The position numbers and the translations under genes are program-made. From Syntrophosphaera sp035450685 (lineage in GTDB: Bacteria > Cloacimonadota > Cloacimonadia > Cloacimonadales > Cloacimonadaceae): a DNA stretch of 64,000 bases. Positions 1-10,005 of this stretch are shown piece after piece (position 1 is the first letter of the stretch; each line of letters starts with the position of its first letter). The notes under the pieces were generated by a model. That model saw only the letters and a list, made by a program, of their open reading frames with translations, made no database searches and had not been told where the DNA came from. The stretch is taken from the NCBI GenBank assembly GCA_035450685.1, contig DAOTNF010000001.1, positions 62,001-126,000 of the forward strand, written 5' to 3'.

Positions 1-1209
1 GCGGTGCACCTCGTGGCCGCCGATCAGGATGCTGCCCCGGGGAGGCTCGTAAATCCTCACCAGCAGTTCGATCAGGGTGGTCTTGCCGCAACCGGTAGGG
101 CCAACAACGGCCAGGGTCTTGCCTCCGGCGATGCTGGTGCTGATCCCGTCAAAGATCAGGGGCAGGCCTTCCCCATAGCGGAAGCTCAGATCGCGGATTT
201 CGATATCGCCTTCCAGGGCTTTGATGCTGTCGTCGGCTTCCCTGTCATCGATCTCGGGCATTTCCTGGAAGATTTCGTTGAGGCGCTTGAGCGAGGCTGT
301 GCCACGCTGATACATATCCACGATCCAGCCAATGGCGATCATCGGCCACACCAGCATGCCCAGATACTGGAAGAAAGCGATGAACTCGCCAATGGTGATG
401 TCGCCCTTGATGGTGGCGCGGCCTCCGAAATAGAGGGTGATGATCATCGAGATGCTGATCACGAAACTCATGAAAGGATGGAAGATACCGGCAATCTTCG
501 CCATGGAGATGTTGCGGTTCACATAGTCCAGAGAAACCTCATCCACCTTTTCCAGTTCCGACTTTTCCTGGACGAAAGCCTTTATGACGCGAATTCCGGA
601 GATGCTCTCCTGAATCTTGCCGGTGAGGGTGGCAAAGCTCTCCTGCACGCGGAAAAAGCTTTTGTGCATCTTTCTGCCGAAGTATCTGATCGTGATGGTC
701 AGAAATGGCATCGGAATCACCGCCAGGGCCGTGAGACGCCAGTTTATCGCGCCCATGAAGCTAAAGGAAGCGATCGTCATCAATACGATGTCCATCGACG
801 CGATAAGACCCATCCCCAACAGCATGCGCACCGCGTTCAGGTCGTTGGTGGCATAGGCCATCAGGTCGCCTGTCTTGCTGCGGTTGAAAAAGTTTTGCGA
901 CAGCCTCAGCAGATGGTTGTAAAAGTCCTGCCGCAAATGCTTCTCGATCATGTGGGAATTGCCGATGATCAGCACCCGCCAGAAAAAGCGCAGGACCATC
1001 ACCGCCAGGGCCAGGCCCAGGATGATCAGGCCCATCCACACCAGGCCCTTCTGGTCTATCGTGCGCTCCTGGATGCTGTCGATGGCATATTGCATCACCC
1101 GCGGGGTTATCAACTGCACCAAATCCACCAGGATCAGCATAAAGATGCCCAGCCCGATCTTCCCATAACTCTTTTTAAGATATGGAAGAATGGCGTCAAA
1201 TGTCCGCAT
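1..1209 (-). CDS. ABC exporter, membrane domain plus start of the ATPase (partial)
   Basis: The minus strand reads open from an ATG at 1209 to the window edge: 403 codons with no stop. The first ~310 residues are a hydrophobic exporter-type membrane domain with several membrane segments and the loop GKIQESISGIRVIKAFVQE, typical of type IV (MsbA/YheI-like) half-transporters. The nucleotide-binding domain starts near residue 335, and its Walker A motif (GPTGCGKTT) lies about residues 378-386; the signature motif and Walker B are beyond the window. It belongs to fused membrane/ATPase exporters that work as homo- or heterodimers in the inner membrane. The substrate cannot be told; lipid or drug export is usual. 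No partner subunit is visible on its 5' side. Confidence 0.9.
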   Translation of the reverse strand, partial: MRTFDAILPYLKKSYGKIGLGIFMLILVDLVQLITPRVMQYAIDSIQERTIDQKGLVWMGLIILGLALAVMVLRFFWRVLIIGNSHMIEKHLRQDFYNHLLRLSQNFFNRSKTGDLMAYATNDLNAVRMLLGMGLIASMDIVLMTIASFSFMGAINWRLTALAVIPMPFLTITIRYFGRKMHKSFFRVQESFATLTGKIQESISGIRVIKAFVQEKSELEKVDEVSLDYVNRNISMAKIAGIFHPFMSFVISISMIITLYFGGRATIKGDITIGEFIAFFQYLGMLVWPMIAIGWIVDMYQRGTASLKRLNEIFQEMPEIDDREADDSIKALEGDIEIRDLSFRYGEGLPLIFDGISTSIAGGKTLAVVGPTGCGKTTLIELLVRIYEPPRGSILIGGHEVHR

Positions 1210-1662
1210 CTGTACTCCAAATGTTATTATCAACAGAAGGCGCGAGCGTTGTCTGCGGCTTTTTTTGAGGTGTTCCCGCCCTTTGTTGATACCAACAAGT
1301 TTATCTCGCCAAGATTTGATTAAGGCTCAATTTGTCAATCATTAAATATGCCTGACTTCGATTTGGGAGCCTTGCGCAGGGTAATACCAATCCGCTTTCA
1401 CCAATCTGTTATTTACAATCTGAAGTTTGACATTCTTATTTAAACTCCGTGGAAGGGTAAAATGGTGAAAGGTATCCCCGAAACAAACACCCAACATACT
1501 ACATTCCGCGTCATCCCGGGAAGCTGGGGTCCCCTCTGGGGTGGCTTACCCGGGATCCAGTGCCCAGGGGTGGCAAAGTCCGTTTGCCACAGAGATCGTA
1601 GATCTCTTCCAAACAGGCAACTCCGTTGCCTCTGCCGAACAGACTTCGGCAGCCCAATACCG

Positions 1663-1733
1663 CGCCAATCCGCGTCTTTTCTTTTATCCGCGTATATCCG
1701 CGTGAACCGCTTGACCCGTGATCCAGTCTTTTG
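1663..1733 (+). repeat. Dispersed repeat family B, copy 1
   Basis: A block rich in short ATCCGCG units ends in GTGAACCGCTTGACCCGTG followed by ATCCAGTCTTTTG. Closely similar blocks occur at 18298-18372 (same strand) and 34403-34477 (opposite strand), with a short tail-only copy at 18236-18262. All lie between genes. Function unknown. Confidence 0.75.
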
Positions 1734-2017
1734 TGATTCGTTGAATTCCAAACTCAGCCAGCACGGAGTTCAAAGAGCCTTTCACGGCTGCAAAGATCCA
1801 CCGGACGCCTGGGCTCTTTGGACTTCGTGCGGAAGAAAGAACCCAAATCCAAAGCTACTGCCCCTAATTCCGCTGGGACTTCGTGCGGAAGAATGCTGCA
1901 TCCGGCAAACTGTAACAACAATTTAACTAACATCTGTAGAGTTAATTAGGAGAAAAGTTATGGAGGCCAACAAGTAACCCTTGACATTTAATATCCACAA
2001 CTGAAACAGTGTTGGCC

Positions 2018-2135
2018 CTCGTTTGAGGGAGAGGGCTAAGTCTATATTTTCCGTAGGTCAACCTTATAATTTATAAGGATGACCTAAGGATGATGGCACC
2101 AAATGCAGGAGCAGCAAGGGAGGGCGCTATGAAGG
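2018..2135 (+). repeat. Palindromic element family A, copy 1
   Basis: The core palindrome at 2054-2086 has arms TAGGTCAACCTTATAA and TTATAAGGATGACCTA, complementary except at one position. It is followed by AAGGATGATGGC and, further right, by AGCAAGGGAGGGCGCTATGAAGG in part. The same core, with the same off-symmetry base, is found at about 17960, 34239 and 41786; weaker or altered relatives are at 28527 and 47667. The left end typical of the longer copies (CATAGCACCTATATATTATG) is missing here. Confidence 0.8.
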
Positions 2136-2309
2136 ATTATGATGATTATTGATGGTGTTATTGGTGAATGTAATTCTATATTGCTTGCGTTCTTTTTTGT
2201 GATGGTGAAAAGGATTATAGAACGCGGATAACAGGATCGACAGGATCAGCAGGATATTTGAAGGTGGAAAGGTTCCCCCGAAACAGACCCTACCAGAGTA
2301 TATACTGCG

Positions 2310-2347
2310 TCATCCCGGGCAATCCGGGCCCCGACTTCCCGGGATGA
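2310..2347. repeat. Hairpin with CCCGGGATGA arms
   Basis: TCATCCCGGG (2310-2319) and CCCGGGATGA (2338-2347) form perfect 10-bp arms around an 18-base G/C-rich loop. A related single arm (CGTCATCCCGGG) is at 1509-1520 in a block of similar sequence. No T-run follows, so I treat it as a repeat unit rather than a terminator. Confidence 0.6.
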
Positions 2348-2552
2348 CACGGTTTTGGGGTCTGGGGTAGTTTGTATCTGGGCTGGGTGGCATTCCCCAA
2401 CGGCGCTATGGCAAGCGCCGCCACCTTGTGCAGGCGGTCGCAGAACCGCCTTTTCCACCTTTTCACTGCCAGTTCAAAAAGACTGGTTCACCCTGCGCAC
2501 CTTTTTCTTGACAATTACAATCCATTTTGCACGATGAATTCAAGAGGTTCGT

Positions 2553-4748
2553 ATGCGATTTAGTTACTTTGTTTTGGCGTTTATCCTTTGCTGCGCCAGC
2601 CTGACGCTTTGGGCAGACCACATCCCCATGATCTCCGAATCCCTGCACGCCCTGGGAGAAGTGAATAGTTTTGTCATGTATGGCGATTACGCGCTATTCA
2701 TCGGAGGGGAGCGGCACCTGCAGATAATGGATTTCAGCGACGCGCAGAATCCACGCCTGGTGGCAGGATGCGATGTTCCGGGGATAGACGCTGCCGCAAG
2801 GTCAATTAGCATCCATGGGCAATATGCCTATTTGTTTTTCGGGAGTTGCTATGGCATTATCTCGCTTGGTAACCCGCTTTCCCCGCAGTTTAAGGTAAAG
2901 ATTGAGACAAACCATACAGCCTGCCAAAGCATCCATGACGGGATTCTTTACTCCACCAGTACTTGGGATAACTATCTTTATTCCTACTCGCTTAGCGACC
3001 CTCTGGCGCCTCAACTGCTGGATTCGCTGCGGGTAAACAACTATCCCACAAACATTGCCTGTGGCGATGGCTTCCTGGTTTGCGGCAACACAGTTGTAGA
3101 TATAGTCGATACCAGCGATCCCTGCAATCTGCGGATAAGCGGAGAGCTACGCTTCGTCAGTGGATTTGAATACGCCAGCAGCGCTTTTGCTGTTAGTGGC
3201 AGCAAGCTCGCAGTGGGCTGCGGTTATGATTTCAGTGTGTATGATCTTATCCAGGAGCCCTATCTGGGGGCAACTTTACCTTTGGGACATATAGTGACTG
3301 GGGGTAAGGGCTATATCCGCAACAATAGATTCTGGTGTACATACAACGATGGACAAGAGATTTTGGGAATTGACTTTAGCGACTTTGACGCCCTGGAGAT
3401 ATGCTACAACGAAACGATCCCATACATGACATGTTCCAGTTTTTGTATGGATGGCAACTTAGCTACGATACGGACGCGGTACCCGCACTCTTTGAACTAC
3501 TCTGTCCTGGTTGATGATGCTTTGCCGGATTTTGAACTCAGCTATCCGGTGGAAGGTATCGGCAGGATTGTATCGCAGGGAAACTGGACAATTGGTTTAA
3601 TCTCCGGTTGCATGTATATTTTGGATTTTGACGAAACGGGAACAGCTTATCTACAATATAGAATTGGCATGAATGGTGGCTACGATGTTACCCTGTACAA
3701 TGACATCCTGTTATACACGACTTTGGATGAGCCGTATCAGAATGGTGATCCAACCCGCTATCTGATTCTCTACGATCTGATTAGCAAAACTCAAAAAGCC
3801 AGCCTGGCGTTAGGATATAGCAGTTGGCGTTCCGATATTGTTTTAGATGGCGCCATGGCATATATCTGCAATAGGAATCAGGGCTTGTTTGTTGTGGATA
3901 TCAGCAATATTGAGCAGCCTGTGTTGCTTTGCCAACTGCGGGAAGGCATCGAATATAATTGTGCCTCAGCGGCTAATGGAAAACTCTGGGTGGGGTCCCG
4001 CTTTTCCATTAACTGTTACGACACTGGAGAATCGACAGCCCCCGTTTTCCGCTATGAAATTCCACTATATTATCATACTCCAATGATCAACCCTTATAAA
4101 ATACTGATGATAGATGACTATCTGTATGCCATTACCACAAACGGCTATCTTGCCCGCATCGAGCCGGGATCTGACGGAGCGGCCGCGATAGACATTTATC
4201 AAACCAGATATCGATTCAATACCAGTTTAGCTAAACTGGGAAATGGGCTTCTGGTTGGCAGTTGCGATGGCGTAAGTGTGTATGGCTTAAACGGCGCCGC
4301 CCCTCCCGAAGAACTTGCTTTCCGGGATGTTGAACGGGTTGAGGATGGTAACAGTATAGTCTTAACATCGTACTCGGTTAACGGCGACCGCATTTATGTG
4401 GGACGGGTGAAGAGCCTGCAAGTGCTCGATGCCTCCCTGGCGATAGCTTTCATGCATGGATATTTCCCCGAAACAGAGCAGAATCTGAGGATTTACCCCA
4501 ATCCGGGCAAGGGCATGATAAAAGTGATCTGCAAGCTGCCAGCGGATGGAGAAGCGGAGCTGGAACTCTATAACTTGCGGGGGCAGAAGGTATTTGCCAG
4601 GACTTATGGTTCCATAACAAAGGGCTTGAATGTGTTGAGGATGGAAACCAGGGACGATTCCGGGCGCAAGCTTGGCAGCGGAATGTATTTTGTGAGGATT
4701 AAACAGGGTAAGCACATTCAGACAGGCAAACTGGCGATAGTGAAATAG
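2553..4748 (+). CDS. Secreted LVIVD-type propeller protein with type-A sorting tail
   Basis: A 731-residue protein with an N-terminal signal peptide (hydrophobic stretch, cleavage near LWA-DH at about residues 20-23). The body carries spaced units of the kind xxVVDISNIEQPVLLCQL (for example near residues 60, 180 and 445), resembling LVIVD repeats of seven-bladed propellers. The last ~85 residues begin with NLRIYPNPGKG and continue with LYNLRGQKV and GMYFVRIKQG, the pattern of the type-A C-terminal domain that targets proteins to type IX secretion or to surface attachment. It is therefore probably cell-surface or released. A TTGACA at 2508-2513 could be its -35, but no good -10 is seen. No catalytic motif is seen; binding or adhesion is a guess. 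Confidence 0.85.
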   Translation: MRFSYFVLAFILCCASLTLWADHIPMISESLHALGEVNSFVMYGDYALFIGGERHLQIMDFSDAQNPRLVAGCDVPGIDAAARSISIHGQYAYLFFGSCYGIISLGNPLSPQFKVKIETNHTACQSIHDGILYSTSTWDNYLYSYSLSDPLAPQLLDSLRVNNYPTNIACGDGFLVCGNTVVDIVDTSDPCNLRISGELRFVSGFEYASSAFAVSGSKLAVGCGYDFSVYDLIQEPYLGATLPLGHIVTGGKGYIRNNRFWCTYNDGQEILGIDFSDFDALEICYNETIPYMTCSSFCMDGNLATIRTRYPHSLNYSVLVDDALPDFELSYPVEGIGRIVSQGNWTIGLISGCMYILDFDETGTAYLQYRIGMNGGYDVTLYNDILLYTTLDEPYQNGDPTRYLILYDLISKTQKASLALGYSSWRSDIVLDGAMAYICNRNQGLFVVDISNIEQPVLLCQLREGIEYNCASAANGKLWVGSRFSINCYDTGESTAPVFRYEIPLYYHTPMINPYKILMIDDYLYAITTNGYLARIEPGSDGAAAIDIYQTRYRFNTSLAKLGNGLLVGSCDGVSVYGLNGAAPPEELAFRDVERVEDGNSIVLTSYSVNGDRIYVGRVKSLQVLDASLAIAFMHGYFPETEQNLRIYPNPGKGMIKVICKLPADGEAELELYNLRGQKVFARTYGSITKGLNVLRMETRDDSGRKLGSGMYFVRIKQGKHIQTGKLAIVK

Positions 4749-4847
4749 CGATGTGGCATATCAGAGATAAACGCGGGACGGGAGAGCGTCACAGCTAAGC
4801 TTTTTCTTGACAGGGAAATGCCCCGCAATTTTGTGGAACGAAATAGT

Positions 4848-4923
4848 GCATCTCTAGCTCAGTTGGTAGAGCAACTGACTCTTAATCAGTGGGTCCGGGG
4901 TTCGAATCCCCGGAGATGTACCA
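4848..4923 (+). tRNA. tRNA-Lys (anticodon CTT)
   Basis: A complete 76-base cloverleaf. The acceptor arm GCATCTC pairs with GAGATGT (first pair G-U). The D-arm contains AGCTCAGTTGGTAGAGC, the anticodon stem is CTGAC/TCAG around CTT with flanking T and A, and the T-loop GGTTCGAATCC is standard. The 3' CCA is encoded. A TTGACA hexamer at 4807-4812 may be its -35 box; the -10 is unclear. Confidence 0.97.
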
Positions 4924-5015
4924 TGTTTTATATCCCGTGAGAACGGGTTTTAAAAACTGCGGCGATTTGCTCTTTGCTCCGCGATAGAAATGTGCTAAAG
5001 TGCGGAAAGAGTATC

Positions 5016-5043
5016 ATCCGGCTTTAGCGGCCGGATTTTTTTT
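5016..5043 (+). terminator. Intrinsic terminator before metK
   Basis: ATCCGGC (5016-5022), a 7-base loop, and GCCGGAT (5030-5036) run straight into eight T residues. It probably ends the tRNA-Lys transcript and isolates the metK operon. Confidence 0.85.
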
Positions 5044-5105
5044 GCGCGGAGTAAAGGCGCTGACCCTGACGGCAAAAGATATTTATTCATCATAAGGAGA
5101 ACAAG

Positions 5106-6278
<1,173 letters not shown>

Positions 6279-6287
6279 GCAGGTCAA

Positions 6288-7094
6288 ATGGATCTATATA
6301 CAAAGCTGTGCGACAAACGGAAACTCTTCCTGATCGCCGGTCCCTGCGTTGTGGAAACAGACGCTGTGATGCGGGAGGTGGCAGAAACTCTGCTCCAGAT
6401 CCAGCGGGAATTTGAGATCACTGTGATCTTCAAGTCATCATACGCCAAAGCCAATCGCAGCAGCGGAGATTCCTATGCCGGCCCCGGCATGGCGGAGGGG
6501 CTGCGCGCCCTGGAAAAGATCAAACAGGAATATGGACTGCCGCTGCTAACCGACATCCACGAACAAAGTGAAGCGGAAATGGCGGCCGCGGTCTGTGACA
6601 TCCTGCAGATACCGGCTTTCCTCTGCCGGCAAACCGCGCTGATCAAAGCAGCGGCGGACACGGGCAGGATCGTCAACCTCAAAAAGGGTCAGTTCATGGC
6701 CCCGGAAGACATGCAAGCGGCAGCCCTCAAAGCCGGCAAGCAGCCCCAAGTCTTGCTCACGGAACGCGGCAGCAGCTTTGGCTATCACGATCTGGTGGTC
6801 GATTTCAGGTCTTTCGCGGTCATGGGAGCAATCGGCCATCCCGTGGTCTATGATGTGACCCATTCCCTGCAAAAGCCCAGCGCGGGAAAGACCTCGGGAG
6901 GCTGCCCGGAATACGCGCCGATGATGGCAAAGGCGGCTGTAGCCACCGGCTGGGTGGACGGCCTCTTTCTGGAAGTGCATCCCAAGCCCAGCGAGGCCCT
7001 GAGCGACGCAGCCAGCATGCTGTCCCTGGAACAGCTTAAACCCTTGATTGAAGAATGCCTGCGGATACGGCAGGAAATTGGGAGGACAAGATGA
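6288..7094 (+). CDS. kdsA: 3-deoxy-8-phosphooctulonate synthase (Kdo8P synthase)
   Basis: 268 residues. Condenses phosphoenolpyruvate with arabinose-5-phosphate to make Kdo-8-phosphate, the precursor of the inner-core LPS sugar. Characteristic stretches are LIAGPCVVE at the N-terminus, FKSSYAKANRSS near residue 47, the segment around LTDIHE, ERGSSFGYHDLVVD, and DVTHSLQKP. The stop codon overlaps the start of kdsC (ATGA), so the two are translationally coupled. This confirms an LPS-bearing outer membrane. Confidence 0.97.
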   Translation: MDLYTKLCDKRKLFLIAGPCVVETDAVMREVAETLLQIQREFEITVIFKSSYAKANRSSGDSYAGPGMAEGLRALEKIKQEYGLPLLTDIHEQSEAEMAAAVCDILQIPAFLCRQTALIKAAADTGRIVNLKKGQFMAPEDMQAAALKAGKQPQVLLTERGSSFGYHDLVVDFRSFAVMGAIGHPVVYDVTHSLQKPSAGKTSGGCPEYAPMMAKAAVATGWVDGLFLEVHPKPSEALSDAASMLSLEQLKPLIEECLRIRQEIGRTR

Positions 7095-7648
7095 GTTTTA
7101 AAAAAATTGTTAAACCCTATAAACCCCTGGTACACTGGGATAAGATCAAGCTCGTTGTCTTTGATTGCGACGGTGTGCTCACGGATGGAAAGATAATCTA
7201 CAACAGCGCCGGAACGGAAGTGAAAAACTTCTATTCCCAGGACGGGCTGGGCTTCAGGTTGTTGAGGGAAGCCGGAGTCCACACCGCGGTGGTGACGGGA
7301 AGGACCTCGACCGTGCTCGAGCGCCGCTGCCAGGATATGAAAATCGAGTACCTCTACCAGGGCATTGCCCACAAAGTGCAAAAGATCAACGAACTTTTGC
7401 AGGAACTGGAACTCGATTGGGATTGCGTCCTGATGATGGGAGACGACTGGAACGACCTGCCGGCGATGTTCAAGGCGGCGGTGTCGGTGTGTCCGGCGGA
7501 CGCCGTGGAAGATATCAAGCAACTGGCGGATTACGTTACCAGCCACACGGGAGGCCATGGCGCGGTGCGGGAGTGCGTCGAACTGGTGCTGAACAACAAA
7601 GGGATATATGAACAGGCCTTGCTTGCCTACCTCAATCAGATCAGTTAG
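7091..7648 (+). CDS. kdsC: Kdo-8-phosphate phosphatase
   Basis: 185 residues from the ATG that overlaps the kdsA stop and follows GGGAGGAC; an in-frame upstream ATG at 7055 lies inside kdsA and is unlikely. HAD-superfamily phosphatase of the small KdsC type: motif I FDCDGVLTDG near residue 25 (Asp nucleophile and acid/base Asp), motif II VVTGRTS, and motif IV MMGDDWNDLPAM. It removes phosphate from Kdo-8-phosphate to give free Kdo. As in other Gram-negatives it sits next to LPS-transport genes. Confidence 0.95.
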   Translation: MSFKKIVKPYKPLVHWDKIKLVVFDCDGVLTDGKIIYNSAGTEVKNFYSQDGLGFRLLREAGVHTAVVTGRTSTVLERRCQDMKIEYLYQGIAHKVQKINELLQELELDWDCVLMMGDDWNDLPAMFKAAVSVCPADAVEDIKQLADYVTSHTGGHGAVRECVELVLNNKGIYEQALLAYLNQIS

Positions 7649-8174
7649 CCTGGCTTTGTTGCTGCTGCTTGCACTCAGCGCTTGCTCGGACGATAAGTTG
7701 ACCGTGTCCACCCCTCCTTTGGACCGCAGGCTTCCGGATGAGACCAGCGAAAACGTGACCATCACGGAGTTCAACGGCACCAGGATCGACTATATCCTCA
7801 AGGCAGCCAGGATCGAACGTTTCAATGATCGTAAGATCCTTAACGCCTACAAGGTTGACATCACCGCCTACGACTCCAAGACAGGGGACAGATCCAAACT
7901 GATGGCAGACAGCACGATCGTGGATGACGCCCGCAACCTGATCCTTGCCAATGGAAACGTTAAAATGGAGTCACCCGGAGGCAGCGTGGCTTCCTCCAAA
8001 ATTGTCTGGGACCGCAACCTGGACTTGCTCACCGCACCGGGAAAAGTGACCCTGGTGAGAGATGGCAACGTATTGCGGGGAGAGAATCTGCGCACTAACT
8101 CCCGGGTGGAGTTTGCCGAGATGGAAAAGATATCCGCAGAGGGGGTCTTCGGTGAAGAATATCTGGATTGGTAG
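7608..8174 (+). CDS. lptC: LPS transport protein LptC (lipoprotein form)
   Basis: 188 residues, overlapping the end of kdsC by 41 bases. A basic N-terminus and hydrophobic run end in the lipobox LSAC (Cys26), so the mature protein is probably lipid-anchored rather than held by a transmembrane helix. The rest has the LptC/OstA-like beta-jellyroll feel (ILKAARIERFNDRKILNAY, GNVKMESPGGSVASSK). In the Lpt bridge LptC takes LPS from the inner-membrane transporter and hands it to LptA. Assignment rests on weak similarity plus position between kdsC and an OstA-type gene and lptB. Confidence 0.82.
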   Translation: MNRPCLPTSIRSVSLALLLLLALSACSDDKLTVSTPPLDRRLPDETSENVTITEFNGTRIDYILKAARIERFNDRKILNAYKVDITAYDSKTGDRSKLMADSTIVDDARNLILANGNVKMESPGGSVASSKIVWDRNLDLLTAPGKVTLVRDGNVLRGENLRTNSRVEFAEMEKISAEGVFGEEYLDW

Positions 8175-9231
8175 CCTGTTGCTGCTGATCCTGTTGCCTC
8201 TCTGGGGAAAGAACAAGGCGGAGGAGCTCCGCGTTATCCACTCTGATAAGCTGTATCTGAACAAGGTGCAGGACGAGCAGATCCTCGAGCTGTATGGAAA
8301 CGTTCACTTCTGGTATGGCGAAACCGAATTCCACAGCAACAGGGCAATGATCTTCGACAAACAGAAGATAGCGCGGCTGGACGGCAACGTGAAGGTGAAC
8401 AACGATTCCCTGGCCCTGAAGGCGGACAGCCTCACCTATTACCGGACACCAGAGCTGCTCAATGCAGGGGGAAAGGTCTATATCACCGAAACACGGAAAA
8501 GCGGTTCCTTCCGGTGGTTCAGATCTGACTTCGCCATCTACAACAAGAAGGTGGACAATGTAACGGCATGGCAGAATGTATCCTCCTACGACAAGGACGA
8601 AAAAGCCTCGGCCACCTGTGGTTACGCTTTCTGGGACAGGAAAAACGGCTATGCCTACATGGTGGAAAACCCTGTGGTGCGTTCTGCGGCTGAAGATACG
8701 CTACTGGTGAAAGCGGAGAAGATCGAGTTTTTTGACGAGGAGCGCAAGCTGGTGGCAACCTTCAACGTGCTTGCCCAAACCCGGGACTACAAAGCCACCA
8801 GTGATTTCCTGCTCTACTTCCTGAACGGGGACAAGGCCGTATTCACCGGCGCGCCCCGCTTCGATTCGGATTATGCCAGCGCCGAAGCAAAAGAGTTTTA
8901 TCTCTACTTTGAGCAAAGAAAGCTGATCGGGGCGGAGCTGGTGGATTCTTGCCGGGTGTGGTTCTCGGAGGAACCCAACGCGCCCAAAAGCAACTGGGTC
9001 AACGCCGAATACATCAATCTGGGTTTCAAAGATCAGGCGATCCGGGACTTTAAGGCGGAAAATTCTGTGAATTACTACTATCTGCAATCCCCAAACGAGA
9101 AACGGGATTTCTTTATCAATTCAGCCAGCGGCAGCTATCTGGAAGCACGGTTTGGGGAAGACAACAAACTACAGGACATGAAGATGCGGCAAGGCATCAA
9201 AGGTATCTACAAGTTTCAGGATAAATCCTGA
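8152..9231 (+). CDS. LptA/OstA-family periplasmic LPS-export protein
   Basis: I choose the GTG at 8152, preceded by GAGGGGG, because it gives a clean signal peptide (KNIWIGSLLLLILLPLWG); 359 residues result and the gene overlaps lptC by 23 bases. Repeated OstA-like strands are visible: LYGNVHFWYGETEFHSNRAMIFD, then LDGNVKVNNDSLALKADSLTYY, then GGKVYITET. LptA proteins are usually near 180 residues, so this is about twice as long and may act as an extended bridge. It may instead resemble the N-terminal part of LptD, but no beta-barrel domain follows. Its place before lptB supports a role in LPS transport. Confidence 0.8.
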   Translation: MKNIWIGSLLLLILLPLWGKNKAEELRVIHSDKLYLNKVQDEQILELYGNVHFWYGETEFHSNRAMIFDKQKIARLDGNVKVNNDSLALKADSLTYYRTPELLNAGGKVYITETRKSGSFRWFRSDFAIYNKKVDNVTAWQNVSSYDKDEKASATCGYAFWDRKNGYAYMVENPVVRSAAEDTLLVKAEKIEFFDEERKLVATFNVLAQTRDYKATSDFLLYFLNGDKAVFTGAPRFDSDYASAEAKEFYLYFEQRKLIGAELVDSCRVWFSEEPNAPKSNWVNAEYINLGFKDQAIRDFKAENSVNYYYLQSPNEKRDFFINSASGSYLEARFGEDNKLQDMKMRQGIKGIYKFQDKS

Positions 9232-9244
9232 AGAAACGGGATAT

Positions 9245-10003
9245 ATGGACAACACTGAAAAAAGAAAGATTTACGCCAAAAACCTGATCAAGATCTATGG
9301 CAAGAGAACCGTCGTCAACGACCTCAGCATGGATATGACCCAGGGCGAGGTGGTGGGTATCCTGGGGCCGAACGGCGCGGGCAAGACCACCACTTTTTAC
9401 ATGATCCTGGGGCTGGCCAAGCCCAACCGCGGCAAGGTGCTGCTGGACGACAAGGATATAACCCGCTATCCCATGTACCGGCGCGCCAGGATGGGCCTGG
9501 GGTATCTGGCTCAGGCTCCCTCGATCTTTTCCAAGCTGAGCGTGCGCGACAACATCATGGCCATCCTGCAGACCCTCAAAATCCCCAAAAAAGAACAGCT
9601 TCAGCGCCTGGAGGCGGCACTGGAGGAGCTTAACCTTGCCCATCTGGCCAACCAGAAAGCCTACACCCTCTCTGGAGGGGAAAGGCGCAAGCTGGAGATC
9701 ACACGAGCCTTGGTGACCAACCCCACCTTCATCTTTATGGACGAACCCTTTGCCGGAGTGGATCCCATAGCGGTGGCGGACATTCAGGATATGATCCGCA
9801 AGCTGCGCGACAAAAACATCGGGGTGATGATCACCGACCACAATGTAATTGAAACTTTGAAAATAGTGAACCGCGCTTATATTATCTTCGAAGGAAAGAT
9901 AATTGTGTCTGGATCCTCTCTGGAGCTGATCAACGATGAAAAAGCAAGACAGGTTTATCTGGGAGAGAGGTTTTTAGCCAATCCTTTTGAACAACAAGTA
10001 TAA
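9245..10003 (+). CDS. lptB: LPS export ABC transporter ATPase LptB
   Basis: 252 residues. Walker A GPNGAGKTT near residue 41, ABC signature LSGGERRKLEI near residue 142, Walker B FIFMDEPFAGVDP, and the H-loop TDHN. The pattern with LGYLAQAPSIF in the Q-loop region is typical of LptB. It powers extraction of LPS from the inner membrane with LptF/LptG (not in the window). The gene follows the OstA-like gene by 13 bases and is followed two bases later by rpoN, the same lptB-rpoN order known from proteobacteria. Confidence 0.95.
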   Translation: MDNTEKRKIYAKNLIKIYGKRTVVNDLSMDMTQGEVVGILGPNGAGKTTTFYMILGLAKPNRGKVLLDDKDITRYPMYRRARMGLGYLAQAPSIFSKLSVRDNIMAILQTLKIPKKEQLQRLEAALEELNLAHLANQKAYTLSGGERRKLEITRALVTNPTFIFMDEPFAGVDPIAVADIQDMIRKLRDKNIGVMITDHNVIETLKIVNRAYIIFEGKIIVSGSSLELINDEKARQVYLGERFLANPFEQQV

Positions 10004-10005
10004 GC

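Larger units (their letters stand above)
1210..2552. other. Gene-free, repeat-rich spacer
   Basis: I see no credible gene in these 1.3 kb. It holds a copy of the GTGATCCAGTCTTTTG repeat (1663-1733), two relatives of a block that contains CGTCATCCCGGG (about 1466-1535 and 2262-2347), two copies of GGACTTCGTGCGGAAGAA (near 1819 and 1876), a CAGGATC-type short tandem run (2231-2255), and a palindromic element (about 2018-2135). A five-codon reading frame with a good ribosome-binding site (ATG at 1960) is too short to call a gene. The segment separates two divergent genes, the ABC exporter and the secreted propeller protein. Confidence 0.7.

Noticed and set aside
4..1323. Plus-strand reading frame of 439 codons over the first 1.3 kb
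   Set aside because: It is the shadow of the ABC exporter on the minus strand, which shows Walker A and membrane helices; the plus frame has no domain likeness and runs on into repeats.
1462..1926. 154-codon plus-strand frame in the spacer after the ABC gene
   Set aside because: It runs through dispersed repeats, has no ribosome site and no protein-like composition.
1960..1977. Five-codon frame with a good ribosome-binding site as a leader peptide
   Set aside because: There is no attenuator or gene directly downstream; it is probably chance or a gene remnant.
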